Assembly: GCA_963680875.1 (NCBI GenBank) | Contig: OY804584.1 | Location: 95,934,031 to 95,998,030 of the forward strand | Reading direction: 5' to 3' | Source of the DNA: Bathymodiolus brooksi | Taxonomy: Eukaryota; Mollusca; Bivalvia; Mytilida; Modiolidae | DNA: 64,000 nucleotides | In this document: positions 1 through 12,285 of the stretch, piece after piece | Layout: each line of letters starts with the position of its first letter | Numbering within the stretch: position 1 is the stretch's first letter | The notes under the pieces: generated by a model | What the model saw: the letters and a program-made list of their open reading frames with translations, nothing else | Database searches by the model: none | Told to the model about the DNA's origin: nothing | Position numbers and translations under genes: made by a program

Positions 1-1500
1 GAAAAGGGCTGTTAACAAAAACTACTGAAGGAAACATTATGCTTAAAACGAAGAAAAGGCCTGTTAACATAAACTACTGGTGACAACCTTATTTTTAAAA
101 CTGTGAGAGGGGCTGTTAACATAAACTACTGATGGACACCTAATGTTTAAAACTGTGAGAGGGAGTGTTAACATAAATTACTGATGGAAACATTATGCTT
201 AAAACTGTAAAAAGGGCTGTTAACATAAACTAATGAAGGATACCTTATGCTTAAAAATGTGAGAGGGGCTGTTAGCATAAACTACTGAAGGCCACCTTAT
301 GTTTAAAACTGTGAGAGGGGCTGTTAACATAAACTACTGAAGGAAACCTTATGCTTAAAACGAAGAAAAGGCCTGTTAACATAAACTACTGGTGGACACC
401 TAATGTTTAAAACTGTGAGAGGGAGTGTTAACATAAACTACTGATGGACACCTTATGCTTAAAGATGTGAGAGAAGCTGTTAACATAAATTACTTATGGA
501 AACATTATGCTTAAAACTGTAAAAAGGGCTGTTAACATAAACTACTGAAGAATACCTTATGCTAAAAACTGTGAGAGGGGCTGTTAACATAAACTACTGA
601 TGGACACCATATCTTTAAAACAGTGAGAAGAGCTGTCAACATAAACTACTGATGTACACCTTATGTTTAAAACTGTGCGAGGAGTTGTTAACATAAACTA
701 CTCAAGGATACCTTATGCTTAATACTTTGAGAGTGGCTGTTAACATAAACTACTGAAGGACACCTTATGTTTAAAACTGTAAGAGTGGCTGCGAACATAA
801 ACTACTGATGGACACCTTATGCTTAAAGCTGTGAAAAGGGCTGTTAACATAAACTACTGAAGGAAACTTTATTCTTAAAACGAAGAAAAGGCCTGTTAAC
901 ATAAACTACTGGTGGACACCTTATTTTTAAAACTGTGAGAGGGGCTGTTAACATAAACTACTGATGGACACCTAATGTTTTAAACTGTGAGAGGGACTGT
1001 TAACATAAACTACTGATGGACACCTTATGCTTAAAGATGTGAGAGAAGCTGTTAACATAAATTACTGATGGAAACATTATGCTTAAAACTGTAAAAAGGG
1101 CTGTTATCATAAACTACTGAAGGCTACCTTATGCTTAAAAGTGTGAGAGGGGCTGTTAACATAAACTACTTAAGGCCACCTTATGTTTAAAACTGTGAGA
1201 GGGGCTGTTAACATAAACTACTGAAGGAAACCTTATGCTTAAAACGAAGAAAAGGCCTGTTAACATAAACTACTGGTGGACACCTTATTTTTAAAACTGT
1301 GAGAGGGGCTGTTTACATAAACTACTGATGGACACATAATGTTTAAAACTGTGAGAGGGGCTGTTAACATAAACTACTGATGGACACATTATGCTAAACA
1401 CGTTGAGAGGGGCGGTTCATATAGACTACTGATCTACACCATATGCATAAAACTGTGAGATTGGCTGTTAACATAAACTACTGATGGACACCTTATGGCT

Positions 1501-1531
1501 AAAACTGTGAAAGGAGCAATTCCCATCAACT
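1501..1531 (+). repeat. Truncated 31-bp monomer, lineage marker
   Basis: One monomer is cut from 52 to about 31 bp and carries the otherwise unique string GCAATTCCCATCAACT. The same truncated monomer recurs eight times in array 1, with GCAATTCCC at 1,516, 5,961, 11,016, 13,791, 16,662, 19,314, 23,450 and 31,431. The shared flanking units (GGCGGTTCATATAG on the left, CATTAACCATTGGTGG on the right) show that all eight descend from one event and spread by block duplication. It is a useful marker for tracing copies of the surrounding higher-order unit. Confidence 0.9.
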
Positions 1532-3099
1532 AAAGCTGTGAGAGAGGCTATTAACATAAACTAGTGATGGACACTTTATGATTAAAACTTTGAGAGGGGC
1601 TGTCAACATTAACCATTGGTGGATACCTTATGCATAAAACTGTGAAAGGAGCTGTTTACATAAACTACTGATGGACACCTTATGCTTAAAGCTGTGAGAG
1701 GGCCTTTTAACATAATCTATTGATTGTCACCTTATGCTTAAAACTGTGAGAGCGGCTGATAACATAAAGTACTGATGGACACCTTTTGTTTAAAACTGTG
1801 AGAGGGGCTGTTAACATAAACTACTGATGTACACCTTATGCTAAAAATTTGAAAGGGGCTGTTAACATAAACTAATGATGGACACCTTATGAATAAAATG
1901 AAGAAAAGGGCAGTTAACATAAACTACTGATGGACACATTATGCTTAAAGCTGTGAGAGGAGCTGTTAACATAAACTACTCAAGGATACCTATGCTTAAA
2001 ACCTTGAGAGGGGCTGTCAATATAAACTACTGAAGGAAACCTTATGATTAAAATGAAGAAAAGGGCAGTTAACATAAACTACTGATGGACACCTTATGCT
2101 TACAACTGTGAGAGTGGCTGCGAACATGAACTACTGATGGACACTTTATGCTTAAAGCTGTCAAAGGGGCTGTTCACATAAACTACTGATGTACACCTTA
2201 TGCTTAGAACTGTGAGAGGGACTGTTAACATAAACTACAGAAGGAAATCTTCTGCTTAAAATGAAGAAAAGGCTTGTTAACATAAACTACTGAAGGAAAC
2301 CTTACGATTAAAATGAAGAAAAGGGCAGTTAACATAAACTACTGATGGACACCTTATGCTTAAAACTGTGAGAGTGGCTGTTCACATAAACTACTGATGT
2401 ACACCTTATGCTTAAAACTGTGAGAGGGGCTGTTAACATAAACTACTGAAGGATACCTTATGTTTAAAGCTGTGAGAGGAGCTATTAACATAAACTACTG
2501 ATGGAAACCTTATGCTTAAAACTGTGCGAGGAGTTGCTAACATAAACTACTCAAGGATACCTTATGCTTAAAACTTTGAGAGTGGCTGTTAACATAAACT
2601 ACTGAAGGACACCATATGTTTAAAGCTGTAAGAGTGGCTGCGAACATAAACTACTGATGGACACCTTATGCTTAAAGCCGTGAAAGGGGCTGTTCACATA
2701 AACTACTGATGTACACCTTATGTTTAAAACTGTGCGTGGAGTTGTTAACATAAACTACTCAAGGATAACTTATGCTTAAAACTTTGAGAGTGGCTGTTAA
2801 CATAAACTACTGATGTACACCTTATGTTTAAAACTGTAAGAGTGGCTGCGAACATAAACTACTGATGGACACCTTATGCTTAAATCTGTGAAAGGGGCTG
2901 TTCACATAAACTACTGATGTACACCTTATGTTTAAAACTGTGCGAGGAGTTGTTAACATAAACTACTCAAGGATACCTTATGCTTAAAACTTTGAGAGTG
3001 TCTGTTAACATTAACTACTGAAGGACACCTTATATTTAAAACTGTAAGAGTGGCTGCAAACATAAACTACTGATGGACACCTTATGCTTAAAGCTGTGA

Positions 3100-6000
3100 A
3101 AAGGGCTGGTAACATAACCTACTAAAGGAAACCTTATGCTTAAAACGAAGAAAAGGCCTGTTAACATAAACTACTGGTGGACACCTTATTTTTAAAACTG
3201 TGAGAGGGGCTGTTAACATAAATTACTGATGGACACCTAATGTTTAAAACTGTGAGAGGGACTGTTAACATAAACTACTGATGGACACCTTATGCTTAAA
3301 GATGTGAGAGAAGCTGTTAACATAAATTACTGATGGAAACATTATGCTTAAACCTGTAAAAAGGGCTGTTAACATACACTACTGAAGGATACCTTATGCT
3401 TAAAACTGTGAGAGGAGCTGTTAACATAAACTACTGATGGACACCATATCTTTAAACAGTGAGAAGAGCTGTCAACATAAACTACTGATGTACACCTTAT
3501 GTTTAAAACTGTGCGAGGAGTTGTTAACATAAACTACTCAAGGATACCTTATGCTTAAAACTTTGAGAGTGGCTGTTAACATAAACTACTGAAGGACACC
3601 TTATGCTTAAAACTGTAAGAGTGGCTGCGAACATAAACTACTGTTGGACACCTTATGCTTAAAGCTGTGAAAAGGGCTGTTAACATAAACTACTGAAGGA
3701 AACCTTATGCTTAAAACGAAGAAAAGGCCTGTTAACATAAACTACTGGTGGACACCTTATTTTCAAAACTGTGAGAGGGGCTGTTAACATAAACTACTGA
3801 TGGACACCTAATGTTTAAAACTATGAGAGGGGCTGTTAACATAAACTACTGAAGACCACCTTATGTTTAAAACTGTGAGAGGGGCTGTTAACATAAACTA
3901 CTGAAGGAAACCTTATGCTTAAAACGAAGAAAGGCCTGTTAACATAAACTACTGATGGACACCTTATGCTTAAAGATGTGAGAGAAGCTGTTAACATAAA
4001 TTACTGATGGAAACATTATGCTTAAAACTGTAAAAAGGGCTGTTAACATAAACTACTGAAGGATACCTTATACTTAAAACTGTGAGAGGGGCTGTTAACA
4101 TAAACTACTGATGTACACCTTATGCTTAAAATTATGAAAGGGGATGTTAACATAAACTACTGATGAACACATTCTGATTAAATCTGTGTGAGGAGCTGTT
4201 AAAATAAACTACTGATGGACATCTTAGGTTTAAAACTGTGAGAGAGTCTGTTAACATAAATTACTGATGGACACCATATGCTTAAAACTTTGAAAGGGGC
4301 TGTCAACATAAACTACTGATGGACACATTATGTTTAAAACCGTGAGAGTGGCTGCTAACATAAACTACTAATGGACACCTTATGCTTAAAACTGGGAAAG
4401 GAGATGTTTACATTAACTACTGAAGGACACCTTATGTTTAAAACTGTGAGAGGTACTGTTAACATAAACTACTGATGGACACCCTATGCTTAAAGATGTG
4501 AGAGGAGCTGTTAATATAAACTACTGATGGACACCATGTTTAAAACTGTGAGAGGGGCTGTTAACATAAACTACTGAAGGATATCTCATGCTTAAAGCTG
4601 TGAGAGGAGCTGTTAACATAAACTACTGAAGGACACTGTATGCTTAAAACTTTGAGAGGGGCTGTTAACATAATCTACTGGTGGATACCTTGTGTTTAAA
4701 AATATGAGAGGGCCTGTTAACATAAACTACTGCTGGACACCTTATGTTTAAAACTATGAGAGGGGCTGTTAACATATTCTACTGATGGACACTTTATGCT
4801 TATAACTGTGAAAGGGGTTGTTAACCTAAACTACTGATGGACACCTTCTGCTAAAAACTTTGAGAGGGGCTGTCAATATAAACTACTGGTGGATACCTTG
4901 TGTTTAAAATTGTAAGAGGGGCGGCTAACATAAACTACTGATGGACACCATATGTTTAAAACTGTGAGAGGGGCTGTTAACATAAACTACTGATGTACAC
5001 CTTATGTCTAAAGCTGTGAGAGGGACTGTTAACATAATCTACTGATGGACACCTTATGCTTTAAACTGTGAGAGAGGATGCTGACATAAATTACCAAAGG
5101 ATATCTTATGCTTAAAACTGTGAGAGTGGCTGTTAACATAAACTACTAATGGACACCTTATGCTTAAAACTGTGAGAGGGGATGTTAACATAAGCTACTG
5201 AAGGAAACCTTATGCTTAAAACGAAGAAAAGGCCTGTTAACATAAACTACTGGTGGACACCTTATTTTTAAAACTGTGAGAGGGGCTGTTAACATAAACT
5301 ACTGATGGACACCTAATGTTTAAAACTGTGAGAGGGACTGTTAACATAAACTACTGATGGACACCTTATGCTTAAAGATGTGAGAGAAGCTGTTAACATA
5401 AATTACTGATGGAAACATTATGCTTAAAACTGTAAAAAGGGCTGTTAACATAAACTACTGAAGGATACCTTATACTTAAAACTGTGAAACGGGCTGTTAA
5501 CATAAACTACTGATGTACACCTTATGTTTAAAATTGTGAAAGGGGATGTTAACATAAACTACTGAAGGCTACCTTATGCTTAAAACTGTGAGAGGGGCTG
5601 TTAACATAAACTACTGAAGGCCACCTTATGTTTAAAACTGTGAGAGGGGCTGTTAACATAAACTACTGAAGGAAACCTTATGCTTAAAACGAAGAAAAGG
5701 CCTGTTAACATAAACTACTGGTGGACACCTTATTTTTAAAACTGTGAGAGGGTCTGTTTACATAAACTACTGATGGACACATAATGTTTAAAACTGTGAG
5801 AGGGGCTGTTAACATAAATTACTGATGGACACATTATGCTAAACACTTTGAGAGGGGCGGTTCATATAGACTACTGATCTACACCATATGCATAAAACTG
5901 TGAGATTGGTCGTTAACATAAACTACTGATGGACACCTTATGGCTAAAACTGTGAAAGGAGCAATTCCCATCAACTAAAGCTGTGAGAAAGGCTATTAAC

Positions 6001-6275
6001 ATAAACTAGTGATGGACACTTTATGATTAAAACTTTGAGAGGGGTTGTCAACATTAACCATTGGTGGATACCTTATGCATAAAACTGTGAAAGGAGCTGT
6101 TAACATAATCTACTGATCGTCACCTTATGTTTAAAACTGTCAGAGGAACTGTTAACATAAACTACTGATGTACACCTTATGCTAAAAATTTGAAAGGGGC
6201 TGTTAACATAAACTAATGATGGACACCTTATGAATAAAATGAAGAAAAGGGCAGTTAACATAAACTACTGATGGA
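3100..6275 (+). repeat. Segmental copy, left member of a 25-kb-apart pair
   Basis: This segment shares rare variants in the same order with 28,100-31,895. Examples are GGTAACATAACCTACT at 3,108 and 28,108 (offset 25,000), TGATGAACACATTCTG at 4,161 and 29,371 (offset 25,210), and the truncated monomer at 5,961 and 31,431 (offset 25,470). The offset grows in steps of about 210 and 260 bp, close to 4 and 5 monomers, so the two copies differ by whole-monomer insertions or deletions. Edges are approximate because the flanks are made of the same monomer. Confidence 0.85.
4080..5180 (+). repeat. Divergent-monomer island within array 1
   Basis: Monomers here are still 52-bp related but carry many private changes, such as AAATCTGTGTGAGG, AACATATTCTACTG, GTTAACCTAAACTACT, ATATCTCATGC and GACATAAATTACCAAAGG. 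The surrounding CGAAGAAAAGG and GTGCGAGGAG subtypes are absent. It looks like older sequence that escaped recent homogenisation. A near copy lies at about 29,290-30,390 within the paired segment. Confidence 0.8.
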
Positions 6276-6981
6276 CACCTTATGCTTAAAGCTGTCAAAG
6301 GGGCTGTTCACATAAACTACTGATGTACACCTTATGCTTAGAACTGTGAGAGGGACTGTTAACATAAACTACAGAAGGAAATCTCCTGCTTAAAACGAAG
6401 AAAAGGCTTGTTAGCATAAACTACTGAAGGAAACCTTACGATTAAAATGAAGAAAAGGGCAGTTAACATAAACTACTGATGGACACCTTATGCTTAAAAC
6501 TGTGAGAGTGGCTGTTCACATAAACTACTGATGTACACCTTATGCTTAAAACTGTGAGAGGGGCTGTTAGCATAAATTACTGAAGGATACCTTATGTTTA
6601 AAGCTGTGAGAGGAGCTATTAACATAAACTACTGATGGAAACCTTATGCTTAAAACTGTGCGAGGAGTTGTTAACATAATCTACTCAAGGATACCTTATG
6701 CTTAAAACTTTGAGAGTGGCTGTTAACATAAACTACTGAAGGACACCTTATGTTTAAAGCTGTAAGAGTGGCTGCGAACATAAACTACTGATGGACACAT
6801 TATGCTTAAAGCTGTGAAAGGGGCTGTTCACATAAACTACTGATGTACACCTTATGTTTAAAACTGTGCGAGGAGTTGTTAACATAAACTACTCAAGGAT
6901 ACCTTATGCTTAAAACTTTGTGAGTGGCTGTTAACATAAACTACTGAAGGACACCTTATGTTTAAAACTGTGAAAAGGGCT

Positions 6982-8905
6982 GTTAACAAAAACTACTGAA
7001 GGAAACATTATGCTTAAAACGAAGAAAAGGCCTGTTAACATAAACTACTTGTGACAACCTTATTTTTAAAACTGTGAGAGGGGCTGTTAACATAAACTAC
7101 TGATGGACACCTAATGTTTAAAACTGTGAGAGGGAGTGTTAGCATAAATTACTGATGGAAACATTATGCTTAAAACTGTAAAAAGGTCTGTTAACATAAA
7201 CTAATGAAGGATACCTTATGTTTAAAACTGTGAGAGGGGCTGTTAACATAAACTACTGAAGGAAACCTTATGCTTAAAACGAAGAAAAGGCCTGTTAACA
7301 TAAACTACTGGTGGACACCTAATGTTTAAAACTGTGAGAGGGAGTGTTAACATAAACTACTGATGGACACCTTATGCTTAAAGATGTGAGAGAAGCTGTT
7401 AGCATAAATTACTTATGGAAACATTATGCTTAAAACTGTAAAAAGGGCTGTTAACATAAACTACTGTAGAATGCCTTATGCTAAAAACTGTGAGAGGGGC
7501 TGTTAACATAAACTACTGATGGACACCATATCTTTAAAACAGTGAGAAGAGCTGTCAACATAAACTACTGATGTACACCTTATGTTTAAAACTGTGCGAG
7601 GAGTTGTTAACATAAACTAATCAAGGATACCTTATGCTTAAAACTTTGAGAGTGGCTGTTAACATAAACTACTGAAGGACACCTTATGTTTAAAACTGTA
7701 AGAGTGGCTGCGAACATAAACTATTGATGGACACCTTATGCTTAAAGCTGTGAAAAGGGCTGTTAACATAAACTACTGATGGACACCTTATGCTTAAAGC
7801 TGTGAAAAGGGCTGTTCACATAAACTACTGATGTACACCTTATGCTTAGAACTGTGAGAGGGACTGTTAACATAAACTACAGAAGGAAATCTCCTGCTTA
7901 AAACGAAGAAAAGGCTTGTTAACATAAACTACTGAAGGAAACCTTACGATTAAAATGAAGAAAAGGGCAGTTAACATAAACTACTGATGGACACCTTATG
8001 CTTAAAGCTGTCAAAGGGGCTGTTCACATAAACTACTGATGTACACCTTATGCTTAGAACTGTGAGAGGGACTGTTAACATAAACTACAGAAGGAAATCT
8101 CCTGCTTAAAACGAAGAAAAGGCTTGTTAACATAAACTACTGAAGGAAACCTTACGATTAAAATGAAGAAAAGGGCAGTTAACATAAACTACTGATGGAA
8201 ACCTTATGCTTAAAACTGTGAGAGTGGCTGTTCACATAAACTACTGATGTACACCTTATGCTTAAAACTGTGAGAGGGCCTGTTAACATAAACTACTGAA
8301 GGATACCTTATGTTTAAAGCTGTGAGAGGAGCTATTAACATAAACTACTGATGGAAACCTTATGCTTAAAACTGTGCGAGGAGTTGTTAACATAATCTAC
8401 TCAAGGATACCTTATGCTTAAAACTTTGAGAGTGGCTGTTAACATAAACTACTGAAGGACACCTTATGTTTAAAGCTGTAAGAGTGGCTGCGAACATAAA
8501 CTACTGATGGACACCTTATGCTTAAAGCTGTGAAAGGGGCTGTTCACATAAACTACTGATGTACACCTTATGTTTAAAACTGTGCGAGGAGTTGTTAACA
8601 TAAACTACTCAAGGATACCTTATGCTTAAAACTTTGAGAGTGGCTGTTAACATAAACTACTGATGTACACCTTATGTTTAAAACTGTAAGAGTGGCTGCG
8701 AACATAAACTACTGATGGACACCTTATGCTTAAAGTTGTGAAAGGGGCTGTCCACATAAACTACTGATGTACACCTTATGTTTAAAACTGTGCGAGGAGT
8801 TGTTAACATAAACTACTCAAGGATACCTTATGCTTAAAACTTTGTGAGTGGCTGTTAACATAAACTACCGAAGGACACCTTATGTTTAAAACTGTGAAAA
8901 GGGCT
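6982..8905 (+). repeat. Array 1 higher-order block, 37 monomers
   Basis: Interval between successive GTTAACAAAAACTACTG markers: 1,924 bp, exactly 37 x 52. It lacks the truncated-monomer cluster found in the longer blocks, so it looks like an internally deleted or ancestral version of them. Its right end (GTGCGAGGAG, then ACTTTGTGAGTGG, then TGTGAAAAGGG) is the same as in later blocks. Confidence 0.8.
7790..8205 (+). repeat. 208-bp tetramer duplication
   Basis: The variant GCTTAGAACTGTGAGAGGG occurs at 7,844 and 8,052, exactly 208 bp or 4 monomers apart, within matching flanks (TCACATAAACTACTGATGTA before, ACAGAAGGAAATC after). This is a local tandem duplication of a 4-monomer unit, with small differences such as GTGAAAAGG against GTCAAAGGG upstream. 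Confidence 0.8.
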
Positions 8906-11900
8906 GTTAACAAAAACTACTGAAGGAAACATTATGCTTAAAACGAAGAAAAGGCCTGTTAACATAAACTACTGGTGACAACCTTATTTTTAAAACTGTG
9001 AGAGGGGCTGTTAACATAAACTACTGATGGACACCTAATGTTTAAAACTGTGAGAGGGAGTGTTAACATAAATTACTGATGGAAACATTATGCTTAAAAC
9101 TGTAAAAAGGTCTGTTAACATAAACTAATGAAGGATACCTTATGTTTAAAACTGTGAGAGGGGCTGTTAACATAAACTACTGAAGGAAACCTTATGCTTA
9201 AAACGAAGAAAAGGCCTGTTAACATAAACTACTGGTGGACACCTAATGTTTAAAACTGTGAGAGGGAGTGTTAACATAAACTACTGATGGACACCTTATG
9301 CTTAAAGATGTGAGAGAAGCTGTTAGCATAAATTACTTATGGAAACATTATGCTTAAAACTGTAAAAAGGGCTGTTAACATAAATTACTGAAGAATACCT
9401 TATGCTAAAAACTGTGAGAGGGGCTGTTAACATAAACTACTGATGGACACCATATCTTTAAAACAGTGAGAAGAGCTGTCAACATAAACTACTGATGTAC
9501 ACCTTATGTTTAAAACTGTGCGAGGAGTTGTTAACATAAACTACTCAAGGATACCTTATGCTTAAAACTTTGAGAGTGGCTGTTAACATAAACTACTGAA
9601 GGACACCTTATGTTTAAAACTGTAAGAGTGGCTGCGAACATAAACTATTGATGGACACCTTATGCTTAAAGCTGTGAAAAGGGCTGTTAACATAAACTAC
9701 TGAAGGAAACTTTATTCTTAAAACGAAGAAAAGGCCTGTTAACATAAACTACTGGTGGACACCTTATTTTTAAAACTGTGAGAGGGGCTGTTAACATAAA
9801 CTACTGATGGACACCTAATGTTTAAAACTGTGAGAGGGACTGTTAACATAAACTACTGATGGACACCTTATGCTTAAAGATGTGAGAGAAGCTGTTAACA
9901 TAAAATACTGATGGAAACATTATGCTTAAAACTGTAAAAAGGGCTGTTATCATAAACTACTGAAGGCTACCTTATGCTTAAAACTGTGAGAGGGGCTGTT
10001 AACATAAACTACTGAAGGCCACCTTATGTTTAAAACTGTGAGAGAGACTGTTAACATAAACTACTGATGGACACCTTATGCTTAAAGATGTGAGAGAAGC
10101 TGTTAACATAAATTACTGATGGAAACATTATGCTTAAAACTGTAAAAAGGGCTGTTATCATAAACTACTGAAGGCTACCTTATGCTTAAAACTGTGAGAG
10201 GGGCTGTTAACATAAACTACTGAAGGCCACCTTATGTTTGAAACTGTGAGAGGGACTGTTAACATAAACTACTGATGGACACCTTATGCTTAAAGATGTG
10301 AGAGAAGCTGCTAACATAAATTACTGATGGAAACATTATGCTTAAAACTGTAAAAAGGGCTGTTAACATAAACTACTGAAGGAAACTTTATTCTTAAAAC
10401 GAAGAAAAGGCCTGTTAACATAAACTACTGGTGGACACCTTATTTTTAAAACTGTGAGAGGGGCTGTTAACATAAACTACTGATGGACACCTAATGTTTA
10501 AAACTGTGAGAGGGACTGTTAACATAAACTACTGATGGACACCTTATGCTTAAAGATGTGAGAGAAGCTGTTAACATAAATTACTGATGGAAACATTATT
10601 CTTAAAACTGTAAAAAGGGCTGTTATCATAAACTACTGAAGGCTACCTTATGCTTAAAACTGTGAGAGGGGCTGTTAACATAAACTACTGAAGGCCACCT
10701 TATGTTTAAAACTGTGAGAGGGGCTGTTAACATAAACTACTGAAGGAAACCTTATGCTTAAAACGAAGAAAAGGCCTGTTAACATAAACTACTGGTGGAC
10801 ACCTTATTTTTAAAACTGTGAGAGGGGCTGTTTACATAAACTACTGATGGACACATAATGTTTAAAACTGTGAGAGGGGCTGTTAACATTATGCTAAACA
10901 CGTTGAGAGGGGCGGTTCATATAGACTACTGATCTACACCATATGCATAAAACTGTGAGATTGGCCGTTAACATAAACTACTGATGGACACCTTATGGCT
11001 AAAACTGTGAAAGGAGCAATTCCCATCAACTAAAGCTGTGAGAGAGGCTATTAACATAAACTAGTGATGGATTAAAACTTTGAGAGGGGCTGTCAACATT
11101 AACCATTGGTGGATACCTTATGCATAAAACTGTGAAAGGAGCTGTTTACATAAACTACTGATGGACACCTTATGCTTAAAGCTGTGAGAGGGCCTTTTAA
11201 CATAATCTATTGATTGTCACCTTATGCTTAAAACTGTGAGAGCGGCTGATAACATAAAGTACTGATGGACACCTTTTGTTTAAAACTGTGAGAGGGGCTG
11301 TTAACATAAACTACTGATGTACACCTTATGCTAAAAATTTGAAAGGGGCTGTTAACATAAACTAATGATGGACACCTTATGAATAAAATGAAGAAAAGGG
11401 CAGTTAACATAAACTACTGATGGACACATTATGCTTAAAGCTGTGAGAGGAGCTGTTAGCATAAACTACTCAAGGATACCTATGCTTAAAACCTTGAGAG
11501 GGGCTGTCAACATAAACTACTGAAGGAAACCTTATGATTAAAATGAAGAAAAGGGCAGTTAACATAAACTACTGATGGACACCTTATGCTTACAACTGTG
11601 AGAGTGGCTGCGAACATGAACTACTGATGGACACTTTATGCTTAAAGCTGTCAAAGGGGCTGTTCACATAAACTACTGATGTACACCTTATGCTTAGAAC
11701 TGTGAGAGGGACTGTTAACATAAACTACAGAAGGAAATCTTCTGCTTAAAACGAAGAAAAGGCTTGTTAACATAAACTACTGAAGGAAACCTTACGATTA
11801 AAATGAAGAAAAGGGCAGTTAACATAAACTACTGATGGACACCTTATGCTTAAAACTGTGAGAGTGGCTGTTCACATAAACTACTGATGTACACCTTATG

Positions 11901-12285
11901 CTTAAAACTGTGTGAGGGGCTGTTAACATAAACTACTGAAGGATACCTTATGCTTAAAGCTGTGAGAGGAGTTGTTAACATAAACTACTCAAGGATACCT
12001 TATGCTTAAAACTTTGAGAGTGGCTGTTAACATAAACTACTGAAGGACACCATATGTTTAAAGCTGTAAGAGTGGCTGCGAACATAAACTACTGATGGAC
12101 ACCTTATGCTTAAAGCTGTGAAAGGGGCTGTTCACATAAACTACTGATGTACACCTTATGTTTAAAACTGTGCGAGGAGTTGTTAACATAAACTACTCAA
12201 GGATACCTTATGCTTAAAACTTTGTGAGTGGCTGTTAACATAAACTACTGAAGGACACCTTATGTTTAAAACTGTGAAAAGGGCT
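8906..12285 (+). repeat. Array 1 higher-order block, 65 monomers
   Basis: Marker-to-marker interval of 3,380 bp, exactly 65 x 52. It carries the truncated-monomer cluster at 11,016 together with two further small deletions: a 19-bp loss near 10,890 (TTAACATTATGC instead of the full monomer) and a 10-bp loss near 11,070 (GATGGATTAAAAC). It also holds the 208-bp triplication at about 9.9-10.5 kb. Confidence 0.8.
9879..10554 (+). repeat. 208-bp tetramer repeated in tandem
   Basis: The GATGTGAGAGAAG monomer, followed by TGTAAAAAGGGCTG, GAAGGCTACC and GAAGGCCACC monomers, recurs at 9,879, 10,087, 10,295 and 10,555. The spacings are 208, 208 and 260 bp, or 4, 4 and 5 monomers. This is a young local expansion found only in this block; other blocks show the tetramer once. 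Confidence 0.85.

Larger units (their letters stand above)
1..6981 (+). repeat. Array 1, left block of mixed 52-bp subtypes
   Basis: This block lies between the first two occurrences of the marker variant GTTAACAAAAACTACTG (positions 11 and 6,982), 6,971 bp apart or about 134 monomers. It is the longest marker-to-marker interval in the left part of the array and contains two truncated-monomer clusters (near 1,516 and 5,961) and a divergent island. Inside it, CGAAGAAAAGG-type and GATGTGAGAGAAG-type monomers recur at roughly 0.5-1 kb spacing, as in the later blocks. No coding or RNA feature is visible. Confidence 0.85.

Noticed and set aside
1738..1920. 60-residue minus-strand ORF, repeated at 11,228-11,410 and 16,874-17,056, with 77-residue forms at 19,536-19,769 and 23,672-23,905
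   Set aside because: These are translations of 52-bp satellite monomers read across all three phases. The protein repeats itself (SLVYVNSPF, SVVYVNSP) every few monomers, and its recurrence only follows the DNA block duplications. There is no independent sign of coding.
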